Shown: piece by piece, positions 1 through 9,102 of the stretch
Layout of the letters: every line of letters starts with the position of its first letter
Numbering within the stretch: position 1 is the first letter of the stretch
Assembly: GCA_947095585.1 (NCBI GenBank)
Contig: OX352761.1
Location: 107,061,890-107,125,889 of the forward strand
DNA length: 64,000 nucleotides
From: Nephrocerus scutellatus
Taxonomy: Eukaryota > Arthropoda > Insecta > Diptera > Pipunculidae
Reading direction: 5' to 3'
The notes under the pieces: generated by a model
What the model was told of the DNA's origin: nothing
Database searches by the model: none
Seen by the model: the letters and a program-made list of their open reading frames with translations, nothing else
Program-made: the position numbers and the translations under genes

Positions 1-890
1 TTTGTTTGTTTGTTTGTTTGTTTGTTTGTTTGTTTATTTGTTTGTTTGTTTGTTTGTTTGTTTGTTTGTTTGTTTGTTTGTTTGTTTGTTTGTTTGTTTG
101 TTTGTTTGTTTGTTTGTTTGTTTGTTTGTTTGTTTGTTTGTTTGTTTGTTTGTTTGTTTGTTTGTTTGTTTGTTTGTTTGTTTGTTTGTTTGTTTGTTTG
201 TTTGTTTGTTTGTTTGTTTGTTTGTTTGTTTGTTTGTTTGTTTGTTTGTTTGTTTGTTTGTTTGTTTGTTTGTTTGTTTGTTTGTTTGTTTGTTTTTGTT
301 TGTTTGTTTGTTTGTTTGTTTGTTTGTTTGTTTGTTTGTTTGTTTGTTTGTTTGTTTGTTTGTTTGTTTGTTTGTTTGTTTGTTTGTTTGTTTGTTTGTT
401 TGTTTGTTTGTTTGTTTGTTTGTTTGTTTGTTTGTTTGTTTGTTTGTTTGTTTGTTTGTTTGTTTGTTTGTTTGTTTGTTTGTTTGTTTGTTTGTTTGTT
501 TGTTTGTTTGTTTGTTTGTTTGTTTGTTTGTTTGTTTGTTTGTTTGTTTGTTTGTTTGTTTGTTTGTTTGTTTGTTTGTTTGTTTGTTTGTTTGTTTGTT
601 TGTTTGTTTATTTGTTTGTTTGTTTGTTTATTTGTTTGTTTGTTTGTTTGTTTCTTTGTTTCTTTGTTTCTTTGTTTCTTTGTTTCTTTGTTTGTTTGTT
701 TGTTTGTTTGTTTGTTTCTTTGTTTCTTTGTTTCTTTGTTTGTTTGTTTGTTTGTTTGTTTGTTTGTTTGTTGCTTCGTTGGTTCATTGGTTTGTTGGTT
801 TCTTGAATTTTTGGTTTGTTGGTTTCTTAATTTCTTGATTTGTTGGTTTGTTGGTTAGTTGATTTGCTGGTTTGTTTGTGTGTTTGTGGG
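1..890. repeat. (TTTG)n tetranucleotide microsatellite, decaying at its right end
   Basis: Nearly uninterrupted TTTG units run from the window edge to about 645, with one unit-length slip near 295 and a few TTTA units. TTTC-containing units mix in from about 645 to 745, and irregular TTGG variants follow to about 890. All three forward frames stay open only because a 4-bp repeat cycles through Phe, Val, Cys and Leu codons, so this is not a gene. The array is cut by the window start, so its true length is unknown. It runs directly into a copy of the dispersed repeat at 870-990, whose other copies carry short TTTG tracts at the same place. Confidence 0.97.
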
Positions 891-990
891 CAAATATTGT
901 GATTAATTTTTTATACAGTTCTTTAAGCCCGATTTATCCTAACTTTGCACACATGTGTATCAACGATTAAAGAATTTAATTAAAAGTTTT
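870..990 (+). repeat. dispersed TTTG-core repeat, copy 1 (fused to the microsatellite)
   Basis: The segment shares a block with four other places in the window: TGTGAT, an AATTTTT stretch, CCCGATTTTAT-like sequence, CTTTGCACACATGTGTA and a trailing GATGACAAC-like motif. Here the shared block follows the TTTG array immediately. The 5' part seen in other copies, TTCTCTATATTAAC, is absent or lies before the window. It has no coding content. The family is unnamed here; an architecture with a microsatellite-prone core recalls Helitron-like interspersed elements of flies, which is an inference. Confidence 0.7.
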
Positions 991-1128
991 TAATTTTTTT
1001 ATGCTCTATTTTTTTATTTCAACTTGGGACTGTTTAGCTTTCGATGATTCATTTTGTCAATATTTGCTTCAGGCAAGCAATTCCGCTGAAACTCCTACCA
1101 TTTTCATCAGAACGAAATCACGTAGATA

Positions 1129-2432
1129 ACGGGTGTTTTTTTAAGAGGTTGCCGATTTTTTTTTTGAATAAAACACATATAAAATTATGAAATGACCAAA
1201 ATTTTTTTTTATTTGGTAGATAATTTTTTGGCATTTAACATTTAAACACAATTTCTGGCATATGGCTACCACGACTATTTTTCACAAATGTCATTCTGGA
1301 GGTCCAATTTTCCAGCACTTTTTCAAGCATTTGAGGGCGTATGTCAGCAATGACACGTTGAATATTGGTTTCCAAAGCGTCAATCGATTGAGGTTTATCC
1401 ACATAAACCAATGACTTCACGTATCCCCACAAAAAGTAATCGAGTGGCGTCAAATCGCACGAACGCGGAGGCCAATTCACCGGACCATTTCTCGAAATAA
1501 TGTTGTCGTTGAAAGTTTCTTTCAATAAGTCGATTGTTTCACGTGCTGTATGGCAAGTGGCACCATCTTGTTGAAACCACATTTCATCCATATCCATATC
1601 TTCAAGATTTGACAACAAAAACTCATTTAACATGGTTCTGTATCGATTTCCATTCACGGTAACGCGTCGTCCTTCCTCATTTTTAAAGAAATATGGACCG
1701 ATGATCCCACCAGCCCATAGACCGCACCAAACAGTACATTTATCAGGATGCATTGGTAATTCTTGAACGGCGTGTGGATTATCTTTGCTCCAAATGCGAC
1801 AATTTTGTTTGTTGACGTATCCATTTAACAAAAAATGCGCCTCATCACTGAAGAGAATTTTACGGTAAAAAAATGGATCTTCGTTCAATTGATTTAACGA
1901 CCAATCACTGAATTCACGGCGCAAACGATGGTCGTGTGGCTTTAATTCTTGCACCAATTGAATTTTGTATGGCACCAAACCCAAATCTTTACGTAAAATT
2001 TTCCATAAAGTCGATGGACAAAGTCCAATTTGCTGAGCACGACGACGAATCGATAAATTGTCGTTTTCTTCGACACTGGCCTCAACGACAGCAATATTTT
2101 CTTCTGTACGAACTCTTCTCATTCTTGTCGGTGGCTTGGCATCCAAAAGAGTGAATGTAGACCGAAATTTGGTAATTACGTTCTTTATGGTGGTCTCTGA
2201 CGGACGATTATGTGCACCATAAAATTCACGAAGTGCTCTATAAACATTTTTAATTGAACACTGATTTTGAAAATAAATTTCCACGATTTGAAAACGTTGT
2301 TCTGGAGTTAACCTATTCATAATGATTTGCCAAACAATACTGAGTAGAAATGCCACTTTGAGCTGTCAAAACAACTGTCATAAAATAAAACGACATCTAT
2401 CGGAAAAACAAACCTCCTAAAAAAACACCCTT
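1129..2432 (-). mobile_element. intact mariner-like DNA transposon
   Basis: The element is about 1304 bp and is flanked on both sides by TA (1127-1128 and 2433-2434), the target duplication of the IS630-Tc1-mariner superfamily. Its ends form terminal inverted repeats: the left starts ACGGGTGTTTTTTTAAGAGG and the right, read inward, starts AAGGGTGTTTTTTTAGGAGG. A single uninterrupted transposase ORF on the minus strand fills most of the interior. Intact ends plus an intact ORF suggest recent insertion; activity cannot be judged from one copy. Confidence 0.93.
1235..2320 (-). CDS. mariner-like transposase
   Basis: The protein is 361 residues from the chosen start MNRLTPEQRF; an in-frame Met 12 codons upstream (2356) would add a hydrophobic stretch not expected in this family. 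The transposase cuts and rejoins its own inverted repeats in the nucleus. The N-terminal ~110 residues form the helix-turn-helix DNA-binding region (EQRFQIVEIYFQN and later TLWKILRKDLGL). The catalytic aspartates of the DDE/D domain are all present: LFSDEAHF (D159), WFQQDGATCHTA (D252) and SCDLTPLDYFLWGY (D289), with 36 residues between the second and third, two more than classic mariner DD34D. No stop or frameshift is seen, and the length is normal for the family. Fragments of related transposases lie at 46625, 48318 and 56340. Confidence 0.94.
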   Translation of the reverse strand: MNRLTPEQRFQIVEIYFQNQCSIKNVYRALREFYGAHNRPSETTIKNVITKFRSTFTLLDAKPPTRMRRVRTEENIAVVEASVEENDNLSIRRRAQQIGLCPSTLWKILRKDLGLVPYKIQLVQELKPHDHRLRREFSDWSLNQLNEDPFFYRKILFSDEAHFLLNGYVNKQNCRIWSKDNPHAVQELPMHPDKCTVWCGLWAGGIIGPYFFKNEEGRRVTVNGNRYRTMLNEFLLSNLEDMDMDEMWFQQDGATCHTARETIDLLKETFNDNIISRNGPVNWPPRSCDLTPLDYFLWGYVKSLVYVDKPQSIDALETNIQRVIADIRPQMLEKVLENWTSRMTFVKNSRGSHMPEIVFKC

Positions 2433-2434
2433 TA

Positions 2435-3598
2435 TATGTCAGCAAAATGTTGTTTATTTTATAAAGTGACCGATACCCTCATTTTGTAGGGTAAACTGGT
2501 GTACTGACACACACTGATAAACCGACTTCATTCATTCAGTTCTTCAGTTTTTCACCTACAACTGAATTTCTCCTTCGTATGTTTAATACTGCGTACAGGT
2601 GCTCTTATCTTTTGTGCCCAGATAAGATAAAAGAGTTACTATTCATATCCAAAAATAATACCAAAACAACAAAACAGAACACAGAGCACCCATATCTTAA
2701 ACACTATAAGTGAAAGCCACAACAAAAAAAATTTCAATACAATAAAATCACAAAATTCTATAAATAATTTTGCTCGTTTGCGCCGTTAACATTAAAGAGG
2801 TCTTTCTTATTCATTAACATAAATTCACATGCGCCTATGATGAGTGCACTTTTAAGGCGGTCGTCTCTATTGGCAGTTGTGGCAGTTAATGATATTGGTA
2901 CGCGCTATTGCGCTGGCCAGGGGGCTTCAGCGATGGTGTGCAGTGCGCCCGCAAGTACATTCACTTGAAAGAACGTAACACGATACTGCAATTTTACAAC
3001 AACAACAAAAACTAAAATAAAAAAACAAAAACAACATACATGCAATATAAATATTATTAACGTGTTTTCTTTTTTGCAGGCTGAACAGATTTTCATTCAG
3101 TTGAATTTTGCCAAACTTGGGATTATACCGCGCAAAGATAGACTCTAGTGTGCGTGTGGATTGCTTACGCATTATCGTAAAGAGCGCACATCACAACCTT
3201 ATTTAGCAAAAGAAGGTGAAGAAGAAGGAAGAGGAGGTGAGTGACGGGAAGCGTGTTGTGTAGCTTGTGTCGAACATAAATATTCGGTTTTATAACTTCT
3301 AGTGTTGCCTGTTGTGAATCAATGTTTATGTTGTGTATTTGAAAGACAGGCGAGATGTAGCGAATTCTACACGACATGAGTTTGGCAAGCAATCTATGGT
3401 TAAAATAGTCGGAGTGGATATGATGTTTCTTCAAGCCATATTCGATCGTATTTAAATAGAGTCTTGCTTAAGAAAATTCCGGAAGGGAAAAAGTTTGCAC
3501 AAAAGAAGTTAAATATCGATAATTTTCACGCATACCAACTTGTCGAATGGAAAAATGTCCCAACAACGTTTTTTCTTTTTAAATTTGAAATTAAAAAA
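2435..3598. other. unannotated stretch between mariner and SINE
   Basis: AT-rich DNA with no convincing ORF. It contains a short GATA-containing imperfect palindrome at 2601-2636 and a possible noncoding exon at 3080-3236, listed separately. Small ORFs of 60-100 codons here show no domain or codon bias that I recognise. Confidence 0.5.
3080..3236 (+). other. possible noncoding exon bounded by splice-site-like sequences
   Basis: A pyrimidine run followed by TTTTTTGCAG ends at 3079, and GTGAGT starts at 3237, giving a 157-nt candidate exon. All three forward frames contain stops, so it could only be untranslated or lncRNA sequence. Chance occurrence of such a pair is quite possible. Confidence 0.15.
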
Positions 3599-3599
3599 A

Positions 3600-3865
3600 A
3601 TCCCGTGGCTCAGTGGAAATGCGCGTGGCTACTGAGCAGGAGTTCCGTGGTTCGAATCCAAGTAACACCAAAAGTATTTTTCACTGTGTCCCACCTCTCG
3701 CGAATAGGTGACAAACGTTCCGAGAGTAATAACTTGTCAAGGAAAGCTTCTCAATTCGCCTTTAGGATCCGGCCTTAAATCTAAAAAATATACCTACATG
3801 CGCAACACAAATGGTCGCGAGAAGCTAGACCTTGAACCGTCGAATATTATTATTATTATTAATTT
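3600..3865 (+). mobile_element. tRNA-derived SINE, copy 1
   Basis: The head carries both RNA polymerase III internal promoter boxes: box A TGGCTCAGTGG (3606-3616) and box B GGTTCGAATCC (3649-3659). A body of about 200 bp follows, with blocks such as AACACCAAAAGT, ACCTCTCGCGAATA and AATGGTCGCGAGAAGC. It ends in an ATT-repeat tail (about 3842-3862). The same head, body and tail recur at 34267 (+) and 47517 (-), which defines a family. The overlapping ORF at 3464-3778 is chance. A transcript would be noncoding and dependent on a partner LINE. Confidence 0.88.
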
Positions 3866-4567
3866 CATATATAACAAGATCGTGATAACATAAATCCAAA
3901 GGAGAAATAATTTCTTGCCTACGTCGGATATTAGTGACCTGTTTTCTTCTCCTTGGCTGCACTCCCGCCATCAAAGAAGGTATTCCCAGTGTTACAAACC
4001 CAAAGCGTTGGTATAAAACTAAAGAACTTAACATTTGTCTCCTTCCCGTATAACAGTTTAATTTTGCTTACGTTACCGTCAAAGAAAGATTCATAATAGT
4101 GCCGTAAAAAAAGCATAGCTCCTTATAAGGGTCTAACTAATTCACATAGAAATGAGACTTATATATGTTGTTAGTAATAGTTAGACGCATTTTTTCTGAA
4201 AACTCCCCATATGTAGGCGTTGGGGAAAAAAGAGATAATATTTTTATTTTTTGGGAAATTGTTTGAATTACACATTTTCTTAAAAGAGCTCTATCTTAAA
4301 AACCAAAAGAGTTACAAATAAACCTTGTGTAAGCAAATAATTTAGAATTAAATTCTATAACAGAATAATTTATAATATAGTATGACATTTATACAAAAAA
4401 TTTCCTTTAAATAGCTTTAAAGACAAAAATATAAAAAAAATCAAAATCGGTTTCTTCATTAGGGTTTTTACCTACATATCCATTTTATAATTTCTTGCTT
4501 TTATGCAAATACTTTAAGGGAACATTTCTGCATAAAATTTACTTTTTGAAATACTCTGGAAAATGTA
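3866..4567. other. AT-rich stretch, no feature seen
   Basis: No ORF of note, no inverted ends and no internal repeats that I can see. Several homopolymer A and T runs are present. Confidence 0.5.
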
Positions 4568-4770
4568 TTCTCTATATTAACTAAGCGTTCGCGTGTGTTT
4601 GTGGCTTGTGGGCTTGTCGCAAAATCTTTTAATGCATTTTTAACCCACTTTCTAAAGCCCGATTTTATTCAAATTCTGCACACATGTGTACTTCGATGAC
4701 AACACTTTCTATTAAAAAAATGATTGGACCGCAGCACCATGGGGCCCCCATATACATATATTCAAAATGT
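4568..4770 (+). repeat. dispersed TTTG-core repeat, copy 2
   Basis: It begins TTCTCTATATTAAC, followed by a GT-rich core (GTGTGTTTGTGGCTTGTGGG). The conserved block then reads TTTTTAACCCACTTTCT, AAAGCCCGATTTTATTC, TGCACACATGTGTACTTC and GATGACAACACTTTC. It fades after a CCATGGGGCCCCC stretch. The other copies at 870, 41685, 46308 and 62011 lie in the same orientation. Confidence 0.75.
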
Positions 4771-5937
4771 ACCCTTTTTATTTACTTTCAAATGCAAATA
4801 AAGGAAGATGATGTTTCCACAAAAAGTTTTGTATGACACGTGCGTTGAAGAGGACGGAGAAAGGTTTTAGAAGTAAACCAAAATATGAATATCGGCCGAT
4901 ACCCAGGTAGCCCATCACCTCTCTTATAAAAGTGAGCACGTCCCCGGAGTTAAATAACACCTAAGAAAGCCCAATAGAATTCTTAGAATTCCTTATTGAC
5001 TTGTTGGCTTGTTTCTTAGATTGTCGAAGCCCTAAGATGAGACTCTTCCAATTTTATTGACTGAGCAGTCTTTCTGTCGAATTAACTCAACAGAAGTGCT
5101 CCGGGCCCTTAAATGTGGTGGCTGAACCAGCCCTAGTTAGTTCTTCCGGGCAGCCAGCCTAGACGGGAGTTGTAAAATTTCAAAGTATTTTTATTTTGAC
5201 ATACTCTTTTTAGTGATTCCTCGAAATTTCTGAATTGACTGGATTATATTTTGGTTTTGAAAATGTTTGGCCAATAAATGTGGTCTAAAAATAGATTTGA
5301 CGATTATTGTACCTCCAGTTGATATTGACCGTGCGGGGAAACTGTGATATACTTTAGCTGTTAGGGGCTGTCCTAGCTGGAGTGCTATCTATTGATAACT
5401 CTTGAAAACGGTTGCGAATTTTGATAGCTCTGGCGATTCTTGATGTAGACGTCTTCTAAGGGCCATTATTGTGGTGACTAGTAACTATGATGGATTTGGC
5501 TTTAGGCAACTGCGATATGAAGTCGGTGTCGTCTTTCGTTGGTCGAATTAGGTCTCGAACTGCGCTGAAGATTTGACTTTTAATCTGTGCCGGCGCATTT
5601 TGAATGGTAATCGTTTCACTTTTGAAACTTAATGTGTTTTAGTCCTTTAAAGAAAGCGCATCCATGATATCGTGATTGGCGTTTGGTAATACCAGCAGAT
5701 AAAGTGAACCAAACTTTTTTAGGTAGAAAGAAATGTCGACCAGAACATTGTCTGTGTTCCGTTTGCCATTTTAATTATACAACCTCGAAGGTGATTACCC
5801 GATTTATTCTTTCACTATCTGCTGACAAAGCTGCGAGATTCGACGGTCTCCATTTTGGGATGGAGTGGTTCGGGACCAATGAAAATCTGAGCAAGAATAC
5901 GCTGTCGTTCCCTGGTCAGGGCGGCCTTAGCGTCCGA
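4771..5937. other. unassigned region
   Basis: No feature can be supported. A minus-strand stretch around 5450-5600 reads as a short open segment but is broken on both sides and matches nothing I can name. The 94-codon ORF at 5683-5967 ends in the 16-bp minisatellite and looks fortuitous. Confidence 0.4.
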
Positions 5938-6050
5938 CTGGACTTGTATAGTGTTGGACTTGTATAGTCTTGGACTTGCATAGTCTTGGACATGTAAAGG
6001 CCTGGACTTGTTTAGTCTTGGACTTGTATAGACTTGGACTTGTATAGTCG
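5938..6050. repeat. 16-bp minisatellite
   Basis: About seven tandem units of TGGACTTGTATAGTCT with substitutions. The period of 16 holds throughout. Confidence 0.92.
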
Positions 6051-7100
6051 TTCTTCAGTCTACTTGAATACTCTATAAATATCATGTGAACGTCTTTGTG
6101 TTTTAACCAATTAGTGGTACTGATCCACTTTGATGCCATTTAAAACCTCAGCAAGATCAATTGGTTCTTTCGGAGGTCTTTAAAATCTTTTGTTCGGGTG
6201 TCGAACTGGTAATCATGACAGTAGTTCATTTCCACCTGTTGTCTTTCAAGAAAGAAAGCGTTTCTGGATCACTATAAGAAAATGTTGGCAATTTTTTTGT
6301 TTTCGAACGAATTTCACCCATATGTTTACAACAGCTTGTCGGTAGGAAGAACAATAAGAAATCTGCCTTGAAAAATTTGAAGCTCTACAATCTCCGGCGG
6401 TTGTTGTTGCGCAACTACACAAGGGCTCGGTCATGGAGTTAGTCAGGCAGCGTTTATTAAGGTAGATCTATGGTAATGGAGTAGGACAATGCTCTGCCAC
6501 ATCCGGTTGTTGTTGCGCAACCACTTAATTGCGCGGTCGCCGTGGAGATAGTCAGGCATGCATGGTCTTTGAAAGTACATCCTTGTCCAGGGAGTAGGAA
6601 TCAGCTAATGCTTACAGCCACTCGATGAAAGAACGTAAATACTTACCACCGTCGTAACACATTGACCATTATCTCAACTGAAGTCAGTCACCATCCGATA
6701 TGGTATCGCTGGTGCTTCTGTCTTAGCACTCTCCTGCGATGCTGAAGCCAGTGTGCTGCTTGCTGGCGCCATCGGTTTAATGGGCTTTCATTTGACCGTC
6801 ACGTTTAAGATTAGCTAGGGCACTGGTCATTGACTGCGCCGGTGCTTTGATTCCGGCTCTTCAAGACAGGTATCGTCCTCTGACGTGATGCCCAGTCACA
6901 TCCCGTTATAAATGTAAAATATGAAATACTTTTTCCTAGCAACTCCACTCAATCGCGGGTGTCCAGACTGAGCTCGCCTTGCTGCTCGTCCTTCGATTTT
7001 TAAGATCGTTAAGAGTTAAGATTTCTCTCGTGAATTTGGTTTGACCTTGTATTTGCAAACTGTACCTGGGGTGCGGTTTTATTTGCAAGGTTTTGCAACG
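6051..7100. other. unassigned region with a local duplication
   Basis: Two related blocks about 110 bp apart (around 6396 and 6504) share GGTTGTTGTTGCGCAAC and then AGTCAGGCA, suggesting an old local duplication. No coding feature is recognised. Confidence 0.45.
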
Positions 7101-7335
7101 TACTCTGAACGCTTGCTACCCATCGACAGTCGACGGGTAGAGTTTCATTTACTCAGCAAGATGGCGAAGAGAGAGCAAGCAGACTAATTTCTCAGTTTGG
7201 GGTTTTTGTAAAATTTGTTTTCGGTTTGGCGTACTATTTGCAACGCGTTCACCACTAAAACTCTGTTACTTTGACAGCTTACCCGTGGGTTAGGTTTCGG
7301 GTATGGTTTGAACTAATTGAAAAAGCCATTAATCG
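7100..7335 (-). repeat. dispersed repeat, partner of 17160-17300
   Basis: The reverse complement shares CCGAAACC, ACCCACGGGT, AGCT and GTGGTGAA blocks, in the same order and with similar spacing, with 17170-17260 on the plus strand. Both lie a few hundred bp upstream of LINE sequence. The identity of the family is unknown. Confidence 0.55.
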
Positions 7336-7479
7336 ACTTTATGTGCGTGCTACACTGAAACTGCACTAGTGGGTGAACAAATCTGTTGTTATCCCTTACA
7401 TGTGAATGAATTATGTACAGATGGACAAGATTGTGGTTTACGAATGATGTAGAAAAAGTTGTCTGCTGTCGGTGTCCCG

Positions 7480-8058
7480 AAAAAGGGTACAGAGACCTAT
7501 GAGTCGGTAGTCTGGTGGCCAGCGATGAGGAAGAAGTAAAATGCCACCAAGCTCAGCAAATTACAGAGATCAGCAGCAATTTGCATCACAAGAGCTCTAC
7601 TCAACGACTCAAAGAATCCTGTGGTTTCCTGATCATACGATCACTGTAATATACTGCATTACCCGAAGGTATGATACCATCATTTGCTGACTACTGTATC
7701 CCCAAACTTAGCTTCAACTTCTCCTCTGGCATCCAGTTTTCTACCTGGAGAAACTGGAAGCATGGAGCAGTAACGAGGCATTTTGACGTAACAATATTCA
7801 CTGACGGATCCAAGGTGAAAAATGTAGTCGGTGCAGGTATCTTCTCGGATGAGCTTAATCTGTCAAGGGCATACAAGCTACCCGATTCAGCTAGCATTTT
7901 CGAGGCGGATATGGGTGCCGTGGCATAGAGTGAAACGAGAGGATGGATAAATTAGCAAAGAAGGGCGTCACTACGTGGACACCGGCTCTACGGAAAGAGT
8001 TAGCTGTCCAATGAGCTCATTCAAGGAAGAAATTCTCTCCTTTCTAAAAACTTTTATT
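7480..8058 (+). pseudogene. LINE remnant A: linker and ribonuclease H domain
   Basis: Broken ORF2-like sequence of a non-LTR retrotransposon of the RNase H-bearing LOA/R1/I type. After a VVWWPA motif near 7510 and several stops, the open stretch 7671-7928 carries a ribonuclease H start (IFTDGSK, then GAGIFSDELN and FEADMGAV), including the first catalytic Asp in TDGS. Copies of this enzyme remove the RNA strand during target-primed reverse transcription. The element continues at 8525 after an insertion. Stops and frameshifts make it nonfunctional. Confidence 0.75.
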
Positions 8059-8524
8059 TAACTTGAATTGACCCCTCTTTGTCTGTTCGACTACTTTCAG
8101 GTCCTTTTTAACAACCTTCCGCACGACCTAGAGAGCTTATATTTTGTGAAATTTTTTGTCTTACTCCAAGATATCATTTTTTATAATCCGCGCATGACAC
8201 GCGTCGCGCAGCGCATATAGCAAGTGTGATGTTTGAAAATGCCGCCATTTTTTCGTTTATTGAGGTTCTTTTTAACCACCTTTCGCACGTTCTAGAGGGC
8301 TGAAATTCTTGATCGGCTAACTTTCAAGGGTCAATTATGATATCCCGCGTGTGACTTGTGTGGGGCGTGTAATGCTTGGAAAAAAGAAAATACTTTGAAA
8401 TAGGCCTGACCTCAAAAACAGATATTTTGGCGATTATTACCAAATAATAAAGGACTTTGTAGCGTGTTTCGGTGTATACATAAAAGTTTGTACCCAAAAA
8501 ACGACTTTTGTTTATATTTACTTG
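8059..8524. other. insertion within LINE A containing a degenerate ~164-bp tandem duplication
   Basis: Comparison with the related copy at 43535-44260 shows that this block is absent there: LINE sequence stops near TCTCCTTTCTAAAAAC and resumes near CACAACTAAAATGGATC. The block has two related halves, beginning AGGTCCTTTTTAACAACC (8099) and AGGTTCTTTTTAACCACC (8263). It has no ORF and no clear inverted ends. Confidence 0.6.
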
Positions 8525-8919
8525 TTCACTACTGAGTCACAACTAAAATGGATCAATTGGTCGAACTGCGTCATATCAAGAATGGTATGGTCATTCTACA
8601 ACAAAAGGAAAACCACAGAGTTGATATCATGAACCCGGAAGGATATTGTCAGAGTTGTGGCTATCAGCACGGGTGGCAACTATGCTGCTAGGCTGTATAT
8701 AACACACATCAACTTCCATATAGAAGTTGTAAGGATGCAAATGAGAAAGAAACCTTGTCCGACCCTAGCAGAGTCAATACTCCCTACTTTAGGTTAACCT
8801 ATTTTTGCCGTCCTGAAAGAGCTCACAGATTACAGAATCAGCGAGTATATCTCGTATGTGAACCACTCAAATATCTGTGTTAGGTTAGGGAACTCACGCA
8901 TTATCCGAGCTTGAACGTC

Positions 8920-9045
8920 ATTCATTAGAACCTCTCCATATCATTAGGTTCCTAATGGCCATTGGTATGGAGGGAGTGCTCTAGGGTTGGGCAGGCACCG
9001 TCCCTACAGCGCTAGTCGGGGGGCGGGGGCGCAATAGATCCACAA
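8920..9045 (+). repeat. LINE 3' UTR segment shared with 12570-12680
   Basis: Both places share CATTAGGNAATNAAAAGCC-like sequence, GCCATTGGTATNNAGGG, CACCGTCCCTA and GGCGCAATAGATCC in the same order. It probably derives from the tail of a second LINE copy or a shared UTR module. Confidence 0.6.
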
Positions 9046-9079
9046 GGGTCGCAGTGCCATTGATTTAACCCCTAACCAA

Positions 9080-9102
9080 TCATCATCATCATCATCATCA
9101 TC
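9080..9102. repeat. (ATC)n microsatellite
   Basis: Seven to eight ATC units inside the 3' UTR of LINE remnant A. They encode the poly-Asp run of a fortuitous minus-strand ORF. Confidence 0.95.

Noticed and set aside
2..858. Three long overlapping ORFs of 266-282 codons at the window start
   Set aside because: They are translations of (TTTG)n in all frames; no start context and no protein character.
2601..2636. GATA-containing palindrome as a regulatory site
   Set aside because: Imperfect 10-bp arms in AT-rich DNA; too easily due to chance.
3464..3778. 104-codon ORF
   Set aside because: It runs through the SINE, including its pol III boxes; chance reading frame.
5400..5620. Retroelement gag-like stretch on the minus strand
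   Set aside because: A short open segment with weak resemblance and no zinc knuckle, protease or LTR nearby.
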